This document shows, piece by piece, positions 17,989 through 29,250 of a DNA stretch of 64,000 bases. Positions within the stretch are counted from its first letter, which is position 1; the number at the start of each line of letters is the position of its first letter. Position numbers and translations under genes: made by a program. Source of the stretch: Rhizobiaceae bacterium (GTDB taxonomy: Bacteria > Pseudomonadota > Alphaproteobacteria > Rhizobiales > Rhizobiaceae); the NCBI GenBank assembly GCA_019635755.1, contig JAHBYW010000002.1:186001-250000 (forward strand), given 5' to 3'. A model generated the notes under the pieces. It was not told the DNA's origin. It ran no database searches and saw only the letters and a list, made by a program, of their open reading frames with translations.

Positions 17989-18002
17989 TGGTAGCGCTAC
18001 CA
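17989..18002. promoter_or_regulatory. LacI-family operator
   Basis: The 14-bp sequence TGGTAGCGCTACCA is a perfect palindrome with the central CG pair typical of LacI/GalR-family operators. It sits between the LacI regulator gene and the first gene of the sugar ABC operon. It is most simply explained as the binding site of the regulator encoded at 16869-17924. Confidence 0.8.
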
Positions 18003-18046
18003 TCCCTCTGCTCGCTTGGTGTCCGCATGAGCAGCATCTTGATTTA

Positions 18047-18066
18047 TTGTCAGAATTATCTGACAA
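18047..18066. promoter_or_regulatory. Inverted repeat, probable GntR/FadR-type operator
   Basis: TTGTCAGA and TCTGACAA form perfect 8-bp arms around ATTA, 91 bp before the SBP start. The sequence at 28422-28441 matches it at 14 of 20 positions with the same spacing (TTGTC-GA / ATC-GA-AA). The regulator encoded at 30378-31157, in the unit downstream of that second copy, is the probable binder. It would add a second layer of control beside the LacI site. Confidence 0.55.
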
Positions 18067-18156
18067 AATGAGCGTCATTCGGAGGCAGGAGGGCTTCCGC
18101 GTGAGCTAGGGATGCTTTGCGCCAAGGCGCGCTTGAGAAGTAACGGGAGGAATTCA

Positions 18157-19281
18157 ATGTTCAGGTCCATCGCGAGCGGCACGCTCGCTGCTGCTGCTTT
18201 CATGCTTCTTTCGTCGTCGGCGATCGCCGAGCCGGAGATCGTTTCCGGTCCGGCGGCCGAGCCGGAGTGTTTCGCGCCCTGGTCGGGCGACACGAAGTTC
18301 TTCAAGTTCGCCAAGAAGGACGGGCCGTACCGGATCGCGCTCGCCAACGGCTACATCGCCAACACCTGGCGCATCCAGATGATCCAGACCGCGAAGGCCT
18401 ATGCGGCGCAGCCCGAAGTGGCGGCGAAGCTCAAGGAGTTCAAGGTCGTCTCGACCGGTGAGGACGTGCCGGCCCAGATCTCGGCCATCAACAACTTCAT
18501 CGACTCCGGCTATGACGCCATCGTCGTGAATGCACAGAACCCGACGGCGTTCGGTCCTGTCATCAAGCGCGCCAAGGATGCCGGCGTCGTCCTCGTGGCC
18601 TTCGACAACATCCTCGACACCGAGGACGCGATCAACGTCAACGTCGACCAGAAGGGCCTGGGCGTCCTGTGGGCGAACTGGCTGATCGATCACCTGCCGA
18701 ACGGCGGCAAGGTCCTCGAGGTCCGCGGCGTCGCCGGCACGTCGGTCGACACCGACCGCCACAACGGCATCCATGAGACCTTCGGCGCGTCGGGCAAGAC
18801 CTGGGACGTGGTCGAAGTGGTCGGCAAGTGGGACGATCCGACGGCGCAGAAGGCGACCGCCGACGCGATCGCCGTGCACAAGAAGTTCGACGGCATCACC
18901 GCTCAGGGCGGCGACACCGGCGTGGTCCAGGCGATGATCGACGCCGGACATCCGTTCGTGCCCTTCGGTGGCGAGACGGAGAACGGCTTCCGCAAGTTCT
19001 GCGCGGCGCACGCCGCGGACGGACTGAAGTGCACGTCGGCCGGCACCGGCCCTGCGCAGGTTGCGGTGGCCATCAAGACGGCGATCGCCGCGCTCGAGGG
19101 CGAGGTCGTCCCGCAGTCGGTGAAGCTGCCGCTGGCGATCGTCTCCGATCCGGACTTCAAGGAAGGTCAGGACTACTTCCCCGACCAGTCCGACAACTTC
19201 TTCGTCGGCAACTCCTTCCCGACCTGCGGGATCAATTTCACCGCGCAGGAAATCATGGGCCAGACTCAGGAAAACCAGTAG
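18157..19281 (+). CDS. Sugar ABC transporter substrate-binding protein (PBP1/ribose-type)
   Basis: This 374-residue periplasmic binding protein is of the ribose/galactose type (Peripla_BP_4). A Sec signal peptide at about 1-24 ends in SSSAIA, and the ATG at 18157 follows the strong ribosome-binding sequence GGGAGGAA. Family features include ISAINNFIDSGYDAIVVN and GGDTGVVQAMIDAG. Several Cys residues (for example PECFAPW, KFCAA, LKCTS, PTCGI) suggest disulfides in the periplasm. It is the first gene of a five-gene operon ending in gluconokinase, so gluconate or a related sugar acid is a reasonable ligand guess. A hairpin follows at 19300-19322. Confidence 0.9.
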   Translation: MFRSIASGTLAAAAFMLLSSSAIAEPEIVSGPAAEPECFAPWSGDTKFFKFAKKDGPYRIALANGYIANTWRIQMIQTAKAYAAQPEVAAKLKEFKVVSTGEDVPAQISAINNFIDSGYDAIVVNAQNPTAFGPVIKRAKDAGVVLVAFDNILDTEDAINVNVDQKGLGVLWANWLIDHLPNGGKVLEVRGVAGTSVDTDRHNGIHETFGASGKTWDVVEVVGKWDDPTAQKATADAIAVHKKFDGITAQGGDTGVVQAMIDAGHPFVPFGGETENGFRKFCAAHAADGLKCTSAGTGPAQVAVAIKTAIAALEGEVVPQSVKLPLAIVSDPDFKEGQDYFPDQSDNFFVGNSFPTCGINFTAQEIMGQTQENQ

Positions 19282-19299
19282 GTTGACCTGAAAGCTCGG

Positions 19300-19322
19300 C
19301 GCCGCGGGCCATCCCCGCGGCG
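19300..19322 (+). promoter_or_regulatory. GC-rich hairpin after SBP gene
   Basis: CGCCGCGGG and CCCGCGGCG form a 9-bp stem around a 5-nt loop in the 72-bp gap between the SBP and ATPase genes. No U-tract follows, so it more probably stabilises the SBP mRNA or attenuates transcription than terminates it fully. Confidence 0.5.
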
Positions 19323-19353
19323 TCGAAGCCTACACATGACGGTGGGAGGACCC

Positions 19354-20906
<1,553 letters not shown>

Positions 20907-20910
<4 letters not shown>

Positions 20911-21887
20911 ACGAGTGGCGCTACTGGTTCGCCGAGCAAAAGGGGACGCTGCTCGCGCTGGCGATCTTCGTCGTCATGTTCGTCATCTACACGTCGAACC
21001 ATCCGGCCGGCCTCACCGCCAACGTCGCGCAGACAGCGGCCAACAAGGGCGTGCTGCTGGCGTTCGTGGCGATGGCGCAGACGCTGGTCGTGATCACCGC
21101 CGGCATCGACCTGTCGGTCGGCATGATCTTCATCCTGACCAACTGCCTGGCGTCCTGGCTGGTCGTCGGGACGCCCGCCGAGACCGCCTTCGGCGTCGTC
21201 GTGGTGCTGCTGGTCGGGCTCCTCTGCGGCGCGATCAACGGGGCGATCGTCATCTACGGCAGGCTGCAGCCGATCGTCGCGACGATCGCGACAGGCGCGG
21301 TCTACTTCGGCATCGCGCTGCTGCTTCGGCCCTTCCCCGGCGGCTCGGTCAACGAAGATCTCGCGGACGCGCTGACAGGCCGCCTATTCGGCTACGTGCC
21401 ATCGAGCCTGGTTGCGCTCCTGGCGGTCATCATGCTCGTCTGGGTGCCCTTCAGCCGCTCCGTCTACGGCCGCGCCGCCTACGCGGCCGGCTCCTCGGAG
21501 GTCGCCGCCTACATGTCCGGCGTTCCGCTCAAGCGCGGCAAGTTCATGGCCTATACGCTTGCGGGGCTTCTAGCGGCGATCGGCGGGCTCTTCCTCACCT
21601 TCTTCACCTATACGGGCGAGGCGGCCTATGCCAGCGGCAACGCCTACACGCTCTTCTCCATCGCCGCGGTGGTCCTTGGCGGCGTGTCGCTGTTCGGCGG
21701 GCGCGGCAGCGCGGTGGGCGCCATCTTCGGGGCCTTCGCGTTCCGCACCATCGGCGACCTGCTGTTCGTCTTCGATTTCGACCCGCTGTGGCAGCCGCTG
21801 TTCCAGGGCGTGGTGCTGCTGGTCGCGGTCAGCCTTGGCGCGTTCGCCCTGTTCCGCGTCAAGAACCGTCTGGAGTGGTTCGGATGA
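20907..21887 (+). CDS. Sugar ABC transporter permease (RbsC-like), first of pair
   Basis: This 326-residue inner-membrane protein has about eight to ten hydrophobic segments and the BPD_transp_2 family core TLVVITAGIDLSVGMIF, which carries the conserved GIDLSVG motif. The GTG start at 20907 overlaps the ATPase stop, and the stop overlaps the next permease by ATGA. It forms the sugar channel with the product of 21884-22888. Confidence 0.92.
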
Positions 21888-22888
21888 GCGACATGGGCAC
21901 CGCCGCCGGCCCGCTGGGAGCGTTGAAGAGCCGCATGCCGAAGTTCCTGCACAAGGTCGATCCCGCCGTCGCGACCGCGTTCGCGTGCATCGTCCTCCTG
22001 CTGATCGTCGGCAGCATCTACTCGACGAGCTTCCTGTCGCCGGAGTACCTGCTCCAGCAGCTGAAGGTCGCGTCGTTCCTCGGCGTCATCGCCACCGGCA
22101 TGATGCTGGTGATCCTGCTCGGCCAGATCGATCTTTCGGTGCCGTGGACCGTCGCGACGGGTGCGATGATGGCGTCCGCCGCCGCTGCCTTCGGTCCGAC
22201 GGGGGTGGTGCTGGCCATTCCGTTCGGCATCCTCTGCGGCGCCGCCATCGGCACGGTGAACGGCATCGGCGTGGCCTATCTGCGCATACCCTCGATGATC
22301 ATCACGCTCGCCACCAACGCCGTCGCGCAGGGCCTGATGGTCGTCTACACGGGCGGCTTCTCGCCGCAGGACTCGGCGTCTGCCGCGATGCGCTGGATGG
22401 CCACCGGCGTGCTCATCCCGGGCGTGCCGAACGCGGTTATCGTCTGGGCGATCATCGGCGCGGCGACGGTCTTCGTGCTGACGCGCACGACCTTCGGACG
22501 CTCCGTCTATGCGATCGGCAACCGCGAGCGCGCCGCCTATCTGTCGGGGGTCGACACGCGCCGCGTGGTGCTCATCGCGTTCGCGGTCTCAGGTGGGCTG
22601 TCGGCCTTCGGCGGCGTTCTGCTCGCCGGCTATGCCTCCAAGGCGGCGCAGTCGATGGGCGACCCGTACCTGCTGCCGGCGATCGCCGCGGTGGTGCTGG
22701 GAGGCACCTCGATCCTGGGCGGTCGGGGCTCGTATCTGGGAACCGTCGCCGGCGTGATCCTCATCACGTTGCTGCAGTCAATCCTGTCGGTGATGCAGAT
22801 GCCCGAAGCCGGCCGCCAGATCACCTACGGCGTCGTCATCGTGGCGATGCTGCTGCTCTACGGCCGCTCGCCGGCGACCCGCGCATGA
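21884..22888 (+). CDS. Sugar ABC transporter permease (RbsC-like), second of pair
   Basis: This 334-residue BPD_transp_2 permease has the family motif MMLVILLGQIDLSVPW, in which the usual GGIDLSVG glycine position is Gln. It also has a C-terminal AAVVLGGTSILGGRGSY block. The start ATG at 21884 overlaps the previous stop; an open frame upstream from 20915 is a shadow of the first permease. Its stop overlaps the gluconokinase start. Two different permeases suggest a heterodimeric channel. Confidence 0.92.
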   Translation: MSDMGTAAGPLGALKSRMPKFLHKVDPAVATAFACIVLLLIVGSIYSTSFLSPEYLLQQLKVASFLGVIATGMMLVILLGQIDLSVPWTVATGAMMASAAAAFGPTGVVLAIPFGILCGAAIGTVNGIGVAYLRIPSMIITLATNAVAQGLMVVYTGGFSPQDSASAAMRWMATGVLIPGVPNAVIVWAIIGAATVFVLTRTTFGRSVYAIGNRERAAYLSGVDTRRVVLIAFAVSGGLSAFGGVLLAGYASKAAQSMGDPYLLPAIAAVVLGGTSILGGRGSYLGTVAGVILITLLQSILSVMQMPEAGRQITYGVVIVAMLLLYGRSPATRA

Positions 22889-23433
22889 CGAGCGCGGAAC
22901 GGCCCCGGGCCGGCGCTGCGCCGGCCGTCGTGGTGATGGGTGTCGCCGGCAGCGGCAAGTCCGTCGTCGGCTCCGCGCTGGCGAGGGCGCTGGACAGCCG
23001 CTTCGTCGAGGGCGACCAGCTGCAGCCGCCGGAGAACGTGGCGCGGATGGCGAGCGGCCTGCCGCTGAACGACGAATATCGCAAGGGATGGCTGGAGGCA
23101 GTCGGGCGCGAGGTCGCGGATGCGGCCTCGGGCGGCGAGGGGGTGGTCGCCGCCTGTTCGGCGCTGAAGCGCACCTATCGCGACCGCTTGCGGACGCACT
23201 GGCCGGCAACCCGGTTCCTCTATCTGATGCTCGACAAGGAAACGTCGCGCCGTCGCGTCGCGACGCGCAAGGGCCATTTCATGCCGGCGACACTCGTGGA
23301 CAGCCAGTTCGCCGATCTCGAGCCGCCGATGGCGGACGAGGACGCGATGGTCGTGGATGCGACGCGTCCGGTGGAGGACATCGTCGCGGCGGCGCGGTCC
23401 TGGCTGGCCGCCAACGCGCCCGCCGCCGGCTGA
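22885..23433 (+). CDS. gntK: Gluconokinase (GntK family)
   Basis: This 182-residue kinase has P-loop GVAGSGKS at about residues 19-26 and the GntK-specific blocks FVEGDQLQPPENVARMASG, PLNDEYRKGWL, CSALKRTYRDRLR and GHFMP. It phosphorylates D-gluconate to 6-phosphogluconate with ATP in the cytoplasm, feeding the Entner-Doudoroff or pentose phosphate routes. It is the last gene of the operon, overlapping the permease by ATGA. Its presence gives the best clue to what the importer carries. The length is typical for the family. Confidence 0.92.
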   Translation: MTSAERPRAGAAPAVVVMGVAGSGKSVVGSALARALDSRFVEGDQLQPPENVARMASGLPLNDEYRKGWLEAVGREVADAASGGEGVVAACSALKRTYRDRLRTHWPATRFLYLMLDKETSRRRVATRKGHFMPATLVDSQFADLEPPMADEDAMVVDATRPVEDIVAAARSWLAANAPAAG

Positions 23434-23478
23434 GGCGTCGGGCCCGAAGCGCCCCGCGGCGCCGCCGCGGCCGAGGTC

Positions 23479-24447
23479 TCACCCTGCGGTGCTGGCGATG
23501 CGCTTCAGTTCCCGCCGCTTGGTGAACTGCTGGTCGGCGATCGCGCCGATCAGGATCACCGAGCCCATCACCGCGAAGTTGAGCGAACTCGGGATGCCCA
23601 GCAGGTTGACGAGGTTCTGGAGCACCTGCAGCAGAATCGTTCCAAGCACGACGCCGATGATGGAGCCTTCGCCCCCGCGCAGCGAACAGCCCCCGAGAAC
23701 CGCCGCGGCGATCGCATAGAGCTCATAGAAATTGCCGTGCGAGGACGGAGAGATCGACTTCGTGTACATTGCGAAGAAGATCGCCGCGATCGCCGTCAGC
23801 ACCGCGCAGATCACATAGGCAGTGATGATGACCCGGTGCGTGCGAATGCCGCTGTAGCGCGCCGCTTCCTCGTTCTTGCCGACCGCGTAGAGGTGACGGC
23901 CGAAGACCGACCGATGCAGCACGACCCACATGATAGCCGCGACGATGATCATGGCGATGAAGGAGTGCGGGATGCCCGCCGTCCTGCCCATGGTTAGCCA
24001 TTCCAGGTCCGGGAAACTGACCCCGAAGGTGAACCCCGCCGTGCCGTCGCCAGTATAGTAGCGGGCAATGCCGCGGTAGATCAGCAGCCCGCACAGGGTG
24101 ACGACGAAGGGCTGCAGCCCGCCCTTGGTCACCAGCAGGCCGTGCACCAGGCCGATCAGCGCGCCGAGCACCAGCATCAGGATGATCGCGAACGGCCAGT
24201 AGACCTCGCTAACCACCACCATCGTCACGAAGAGCACGCCCAGCAGCGCGATGATCGAGCCGACCGACAGCTCGATGCCGCCGGTGATGATGACGAAGGC
24301 CTGACCGATCGCGAACAGGCCGAACAGGCCGATCAGGTTGGCCGTGTTTGCGAGATTGACCGGCGCGATGAACAGCGGCTGCCGGATGGCGACGATGGTG
24401 CCCACCACGAGAATGAGGATCAGAAGTCCGAGGTCTTTCCTGTTCAT
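23479..24447 (-). CDS. Sugar ABC transporter permease (RbsC-like)
   Basis: This 322-residue BPD_transp_2 permease has the conserved FVIITGGIELSVGSII motif and the C-terminal AAAVLGGCSLRGGEGSI block. It is the only permease of its unit, so it probably forms a homodimer. It overlaps the ATPase stop by 4 bp and is the last gene of the minus-strand unit. Its 3' end converges on the gluconokinase gene 45 bp away. Confidence 0.92.
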   Translation of the reverse strand: MNRKDLGLLILILVVGTIVAIRQPLFIAPVNLANTANLIGLFGLFAIGQAFVIITGGIELSVGSIIALLGVLFVTMVVVSEVYWPFAIILMLVLGALIGLVHGLLVTKGGLQPFVVTLCGLLIYRGIARYYTGDGTAGFTFGVSFPDLEWLTMGRTAGIPHSFIAMIIVAAIMWVVLHRSVFGRHLYAVGKNEEAARYSGIRTHRVIITAYVICAVLTAIAAIFFAMYTKSISPSSHGNFYELYAIAAAVLGGCSLRGGEGSIIGVVLGTILLQVLQNLVNLLGIPSSLNFAVMGSVILIGAIADQQFTKRRELKRIASTAG

Positions 24448-25994
24448 GCCCCTGCCCGAGATTGTAGCGATGCCGACTGCGGTTCGTTCCAGTGGGCCGT
24501 CCCGCCGACAGCCAGATGCAAGACATTGTGCTCGCTGAAGTCCTTGCGGTCGAGAAAGCCGCCGATCGCGCCCTCATGCATGACCGCGATGCGGTCGCTG
24601 ACGCCGATCACCTCCTCCATGTCGCTGGAGATCATGAGCACCGCGACGCCGCTGTCCGCAAGCGCGCGCATCATGTCGTAGATCTCCTTCTTGGCGCCGA
24701 CGTCGATGCCGCGCGTCGGCTCGTCGAAGATCATCACGCGCGGCTTCATGGACAGCCACTTCGCCAGCACGACCTTCTGCTGGTTGCCGCCCGACAGGGA
24801 ACCGACGGCCGTCGTCACGTCGGGCGTGCGGATGTTGAGCCGCTTGCGCTGCGACTCGGCGTTCGCCTTCTCCCGTCCACGGCTGATGATCGAGCCCCTG
24901 GCATAGGATCCCAGATCGGGAAGCGAGATGTTGTCGACGATGGCGAAATCCAGGAGCAGCCCCGACTGCTTGCGATCCTCGGGCACGAGGTAGACGCCGT
25001 TCGCGATCGCTTCCGCCGGCGTCCTCACCGCGGTTTCCTTGCCGTCGACACGGATGCGCCCGCCGCCGAGACGGTCGATGCCGAAGACGGCGCGTGCCAG
25101 CTCCGTCCGTCCCGAACCAACCAGGCCGGCAAGGCCCAGGATCTCGCCCCGCCGCAGCGTAAGGCTCACGCGCCGGTCGGGATAGGCCTGGGTCTGCGCG
25201 TCGACGATGTCGATCACGCCTTCGCCGGGGGGGCCCGAGGGCGGGACATAGAGCGATTTCAGGTCGCGCCCGATCATCAGGCGGATCATGCGGTCGTGGG
25301 CGATCTCGTTCCGGGCCAACTCGCCGACGACCTTGCCGTCGCGCAGCACCACCACCCGGTCGGCGCAGGTCTGCACCTCGCCCAGCCTGTGGGAGATGAA
25401 GATCACGCTGACGCCGTCCGCCTTCAGGCCGGCGATGATGTCCAGCAGCCGCTCTGTTTCGGTCAGGGTCAGGCTCGACGTCGGCTCGTCCATGATCACC
25501 AGCCGGGAGTTCAGCGAAAGAGCCTTGGCGATCTCGAGCTGCTGACGCTGGGCGATGGACATGTCGGCGACCATCGTGTCCGGGCGGAAGTCCACCTGCA
25601 GGCGGTCGAGCAGCGGTTTCACGTCCGCGTTCAGCTTCCTGCGGTCGACGAGGTTGAGCAGTCCGCCGCGGCGCGGTTCGCGGCCGATGAAGACGTTGGC
25701 GGCGACGTCGAGGTTCTCGAAGAGGTTGAGTTCCTGATGGACGAAGGCGATGCCGGCAGCGATCGCGGCGGAGACGCTCAGCGACGCGCGCTCGGCACCA
25801 TCGACGCGGATGTGGCCGGATGTCGGGGTTGTGACGCCGCCCAGGACCTTCATCAGCGACGACTTGCCGGCGCCATTCTCGCCGATGAGCCCCACGACCT
25901 CGCCTGGCCGCACCGCGAGGTTGACTCCGTCCAGCGCGGTCACGCCGGGATAGACCTTGGTGATGTCGACGAGTTCGAGAAAAGGCTTATCCAT
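24444..25994 (-). CDS. Sugar ABC transporter ATPase, tandem domains (RbsA-like)
   Basis: This 516-residue tandem ATPase has, in the first half, Walker A GENGAGKSS, the Q-loop region AFVHQELNLF and Walker B LVIMDEPTSSLT. In the second half it has the degenerate P-loop GLVGSGRTEL, LSGGNQQKV and VMIFDEPTRGIDVG. The signature of the first domain is degenerate (MSIAQRQQLEIAKAL), as is usual in this family. It is separated from the upstream SBP gene by 101 bp that include a hairpin. Confidence 0.93.
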   Translation of the reverse strand: MDKPFLELVDITKVYPGVTALDGVNLAVRPGEVVGLIGENGAGKSSLMKVLGGVTTPTSGHIRVDGAERASLSVSAAIAAGIAFVHQELNLFENLDVAANVFIGREPRRGGLLNLVDRRKLNADVKPLLDRLQVDFRPDTMVADMSIAQRQQLEIAKALSLNSRLVIMDEPTSSLTLTETERLLDIIAGLKADGVSVIFISHRLGEVQTCADRVVVLRDGKVVGELARNEIAHDRMIRLMIGRDLKSLYVPPSGPPGEGVIDIVDAQTQAYPDRRVSLTLRRGEILGLAGLVGSGRTELARAVFGIDRLGGGRIRVDGKETAVRTPAEAIANGVYLVPEDRKQSGLLLDFAIVDNISLPDLGSYARGSIISRGREKANAESQRKRLNIRTPDVTTAVGSLSGGNQQKVVLAKWLSMKPRVMIFDEPTRGIDVGAKKEIYDMMRALADSGVAVLMISSDMEEVIGVSDRIAVMHEGAIGGFLDRKDFSEHNVLHLAVGGTAHWNEPQSASLQSRAGA

Positions 25995-26017
25995 GCAATA
26001 CGGTCCGACAATCGAAT

Positions 26018-26041
26018 GGCCGGCGCGCGAACGCGCCGGCC
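26018..26041 (-). promoter_or_regulatory. GC-rich hairpin between SBP and ATPase genes
   Basis: GGCCGGCGCG and CGCGCCGGCC form a perfect 10-bp stem around the tetraloop CGAA (TTCG on the transcribed strand, an especially stable loop). No U-tract follows. It probably protects the 3' end of the SBP transcript or partly attenuates the downstream genes. Confidence 0.55.
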
Positions 26042-26095
26042 AACGCTGGCCTCGGGAGTAAAGGTGCCCTCATCCTGAAAGGGCGTCCAGCGGTG

Positions 26096-27046
26096 TCAGC
26101 CGTTGATCGCGGCCTTCAGGTCGGCCTCGAACTGATCAACATTGCCCTTGTCGATCACCTTGGTCGGCACGATGATCAGCTTGTTCTCCGGAATGCCCGA
26201 CTTGTCGCCTTCCAGGAACTTCGCCATCAGCTTCATGCCCTGATAGCCCCATTCGAACGGCTGCTGCACGACAGTGCCGGCGAAGGAGCCGTCGCGGACG
26301 GCGCCGAGCGTGATCGGATCCTCGTCGAAGCCGATGACGGTGATCTGGCCGAGCTTGCCCGCGGCCTGGAGGGCTTCGTAGATCTTCGGCGGATTGTACG
26401 AATAGAAGCCCACCATGCAGTTGATTTCGGGCATCGCCGCCAGAACGTCGTCGACGTTGGAGCGGGCACGGGCGAAGTCGACATCGTCGCCGCGAACGTC
26501 GACGAGTTCGATGCCCTTGCCTTCGACGGCTTGCTTGAAGCCGGCGATGCGCTCCTTGGCATTGTCGGCGCCGAGGAAGCCGACGAAGCCCATGCACTTG
26601 GCGCCGCCGGGCAGCGCCTTCACCGCGATCTCGCCCGCCTGGACGCCGGCGTCGGTGTTGGACGAGCCGAGATAGGCGATGCGGTTGGAGTCCGGCGCGT
26701 CGGAGTCGGTGGTGAACAGCGGCACCTGTCCGGCGATCCGGTTGAATGCGTCGACGGACGTCTTCGGGTCCACCGACGAGATCATGATGGCGTCGGTGCC
26801 GGCCGCGACCAGATCGTCCATGAGGGCGTTCTGCAGCGCGGCAGTGCCCTGCGCGGGGTAGCGGAACTGGAGTTCGTAGTTCGGCAGCTCGGCCTGCGCC
26901 TTCTTCACGCCGGCCTCGGCCAGCTTCCAGAAGTCGGACGCGGCGTTGACGATGAACGCGAGCTGCTTCTTGTCCTGGGCCATCGCCGACGGCACGGCGA
27001 TGACCGCGCTGATGGCGAGCGCCGAAAGGGCTACGTGCAATTTCAT
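26096..27046 (-). CDS. Sugar ABC transporter substrate-binding protein (ribose-type)
   Basis: This 316-residue protein has a Sec signal peptide (about 1-23, ending SAMA) and the Peripla_BP_4 fold. Landmarks are AFIVNAASDFWKLAEAGVKK, TDAIMISSVDPKTSVDAFN and VIGFDEDP. The ATG at 27046 follows GGAGG and starts exactly at the signal peptide; the upstream extension to 27199 is not coding-like. It is the first gene of the unit with the ATPase and permease at 25994-23479. Its sequence is unlike the neighbouring SBP at 27160-28152, so the two bind different ligands or serve different importers. Confidence 0.9.
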   Translation of the reverse strand: MKLHVALSALAISAVIAVPSAMAQDKKQLAFIVNAASDFWKLAEAGVKKAQAELPNYELQFRYPAQGTAALQNALMDDLVAAGTDAIMISSVDPKTSVDAFNRIAGQVPLFTTDSDAPDSNRIAYLGSSNTDAGVQAGEIAVKALPGGAKCMGFVGFLGADNAKERIAGFKQAVEGKGIELVDVRGDDVDFARARSNVDDVLAAMPEINCMVGFYSYNPPKIYEALQAAGKLGQITVIGFDEDPITLGAVRDGSFAGTVVQQPFEWGYQGMKLMAKFLEGDKSGIPENKLIIVPTKVIDKGNVDQFEADLKAAING

Positions 27047-27115
27047 GACTGGGATTCCTCCACTTTCAACCGGGGTGTGACGATCGTTCGGTCCTTCGCG
27101 TGAGGACCGGAAATC

Positions 27116-27144
27116 GGCGCCGCCGGGCGAGACCCGGCGGCGCC
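27116..27144 (-). terminator. Perfect 12-bp hairpin after SBP gene
   Basis: GGCGCCGCCGGG and CCCGGCGGCGCC form a perfect 12-bp stem around a 5-nt loop, 15 bp after the stop of the upstream minus-strand SBP gene. Only a short T-run (GATTTCC) follows, so it may be a weak terminator or an mRNA-protecting structure. It separates two SBP genes that probably belong to different transporters. Confidence 0.5.
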
Positions 27145-27159
27145 TGCACTGCGCGGCGA

Positions 27160-28152
27160 TCAGCCGCCGATGCAGGTCTCGGCAGTTTCCTGCGTGCACT
27201 CGTCGAGGCCGGTGTACATCGGGTCCTCGACCTTCTCGCCCTTGATCAGCTGGATCAGCACGTCAGGCGAGCGCAGGCCCATCTCGAACGGCCGCTGGCC
27301 GATCTGGGCGTGGCTGTGGCCGGCCTTCAGCGCGTCCATCTGCGGGGGCAGCGTGTCGCCGGCGACGATCACGAGTTCCTTGCTCTTGAGCTTGGCTTCG
27401 AGCGCGGTCGTCGTGGCAGCATAGGCCTCGGGACCGAACTGTGCCCAGCCGCCGACGAGGATGAAGGCGTCGAGGTCAGGGTTCGCACCCGTCACGTCAG
27501 CCAGCTGCTGATTCGCGGTCGGAATGTCGTCATTGGTGTAGACGGGGCAACCGGCGATCTCGGTCCAGCCGCCTTCGCCCTTGAGCATTTCCGTGCCCTT
27601 GGTGCCGCTGATCGTGTCGCGCAGGCCGGCCGCGCGCTCGTTGATGTTGGCGGCCGCGACGTTGCCGAGCTGGAGGCAGATCGTGCCGCCCTCCGGCTTC
27701 AGCGTCTTCAGGTGGCCGGCCATCTTGACACCCATGTCGTAGTTGTAGGTGCCGAGATAGGTCGAGCGCAGGTCGTGGTCGGCCGGCAGCAGATCGGCGT
27801 CGACGGTCATGATCGGGATCTTGGGCGCCTTCTCACGCAGCATCGCGGCCATGGCCGGAGCGTTCGACGGCGAGATCGCGATGCCGGCGACATCGGGACG
27901 CGCGAGCAGGTCGGCCACGAGCTGGACTTCACCGGCTTCGTCCGACGACAGCGCCGGGCCGGTGTACAGGCAGGTGTACTCCGAATCCGGGTTGTTCTCG
28001 TTCCACTTGGCGCAGCCATTGCCGAGCACCGTGAAGAAGGGGTTGTCGAGACCCTTCACCACCACCGCCAGCGTCTTCTTGTCCTGCGCGACCGCCTGCG
28101 ACGTCGCAAGCGCCATGACCGCGACGGCGGTCAGATACAGTGCTTTCCTCAT
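27160..28152 (-). CDS. Sugar ABC transporter substrate-binding protein (FrcB/ribose-type)
   Basis: This 330-residue protein has a Sec signal peptide (about 1-22, ending AVAQ) and ribosome-binding sequence GGGAGGA upstream. Peripla_BP_4 landmarks are GLDNPFFTVLGNGCAKW, VAGIAISPSNAPAM and IMTVDADLLPADHDLRSTYLG. Cys pairs near CAKW/YTCLY and DECTQETAETC suggest disulfides. It is divergent from the ATPase-permease pair at 28510-30355, which lacks an SBP of its own, so the three probably form one fructose-type importer like rhizobial FrcBCA. Ligand identity is inferred only from arrangement and family. Confidence 0.9.
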   Translation of the reverse strand: MRKALYLTAVAVMALATSQAVAQDKKTLAVVVKGLDNPFFTVLGNGCAKWNENNPDSEYTCLYTGPALSSDEAGEVQLVADLLARPDVAGIAISPSNAPAMAAMLREKAPKIPIMTVDADLLPADHDLRSTYLGTYNYDMGVKMAGHLKTLKPEGGTICLQLGNVAAANINERAAGLRDTISGTKGTEMLKGEGGWTEIAGCPVYTNDDIPTANQQLADVTGANPDLDAFILVGGWAQFGPEAYAATTTALEAKLKSKELVIVAGDTLPPQMDALKAGHSHAQIGQRPFEMGLRSPDVLIQLIKGEKVEDPMYTGLDECTQETAETCIGG

Positions 28153-28509
28153 TCTCAGTCCTCCCGTTTACCACTCATGGGGGCGACGGAACCATTCCCG
28201 ACGCCAAGCTCAACCCGGGGCGACGCGGCGTTTACCTGCCGCGCGCGAAGCCACGGGCTGAATTCAAGAGACTTTCGAGGGCAAGGCCGCGGGGCCGAGG
28301 CGGCGCACGACGAGGCCGCACGCAAGCCGTGCTTCCACCATCGTCAGCGCTCTCGCGACACCGTTCGGCATGCATATCTCCCACCCCGATAAAAGCGTGA
28401 GGGGACGAGGTCGTCAAGCTATTGTCTGATAAATCCGATAAATATTTCCATCCCTATTGACCCGCTGGCCGGTTTGGCATTCCTAGGGACAGCGACGTGG
28501 GGAGGGACG
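28153..28509. other. Divergent intergenic region between SBP and ATPase genes
   Basis: This 357-bp gap holds the SBP gene's ribosome-binding site near 28161-28167, the GntR-type operator at 28422-28441 and an AT-rich stretch at 28420-28460 that is the likely plus-strand promoter region. Short frames here look non-coding. I see no RNA gene. Confidence 0.6.
28422..28441. promoter_or_regulatory. Probable GntR/FadR-type operator (second copy)
   Basis: TTGTCTGATAAATCCGATAA is an imperfect inverted repeat matching the perfect one at 18047-18066 at 14 of 20 aligned positions. It lies 68 bp before the ATPase start. The transcription unit it precedes includes the GntR regulator gene, so autoregulation is plausible. 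Confidence 0.5.
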
Positions 28510-29242
<733 letters not shown>

Positions 29243-29250
<8 letters not shown>

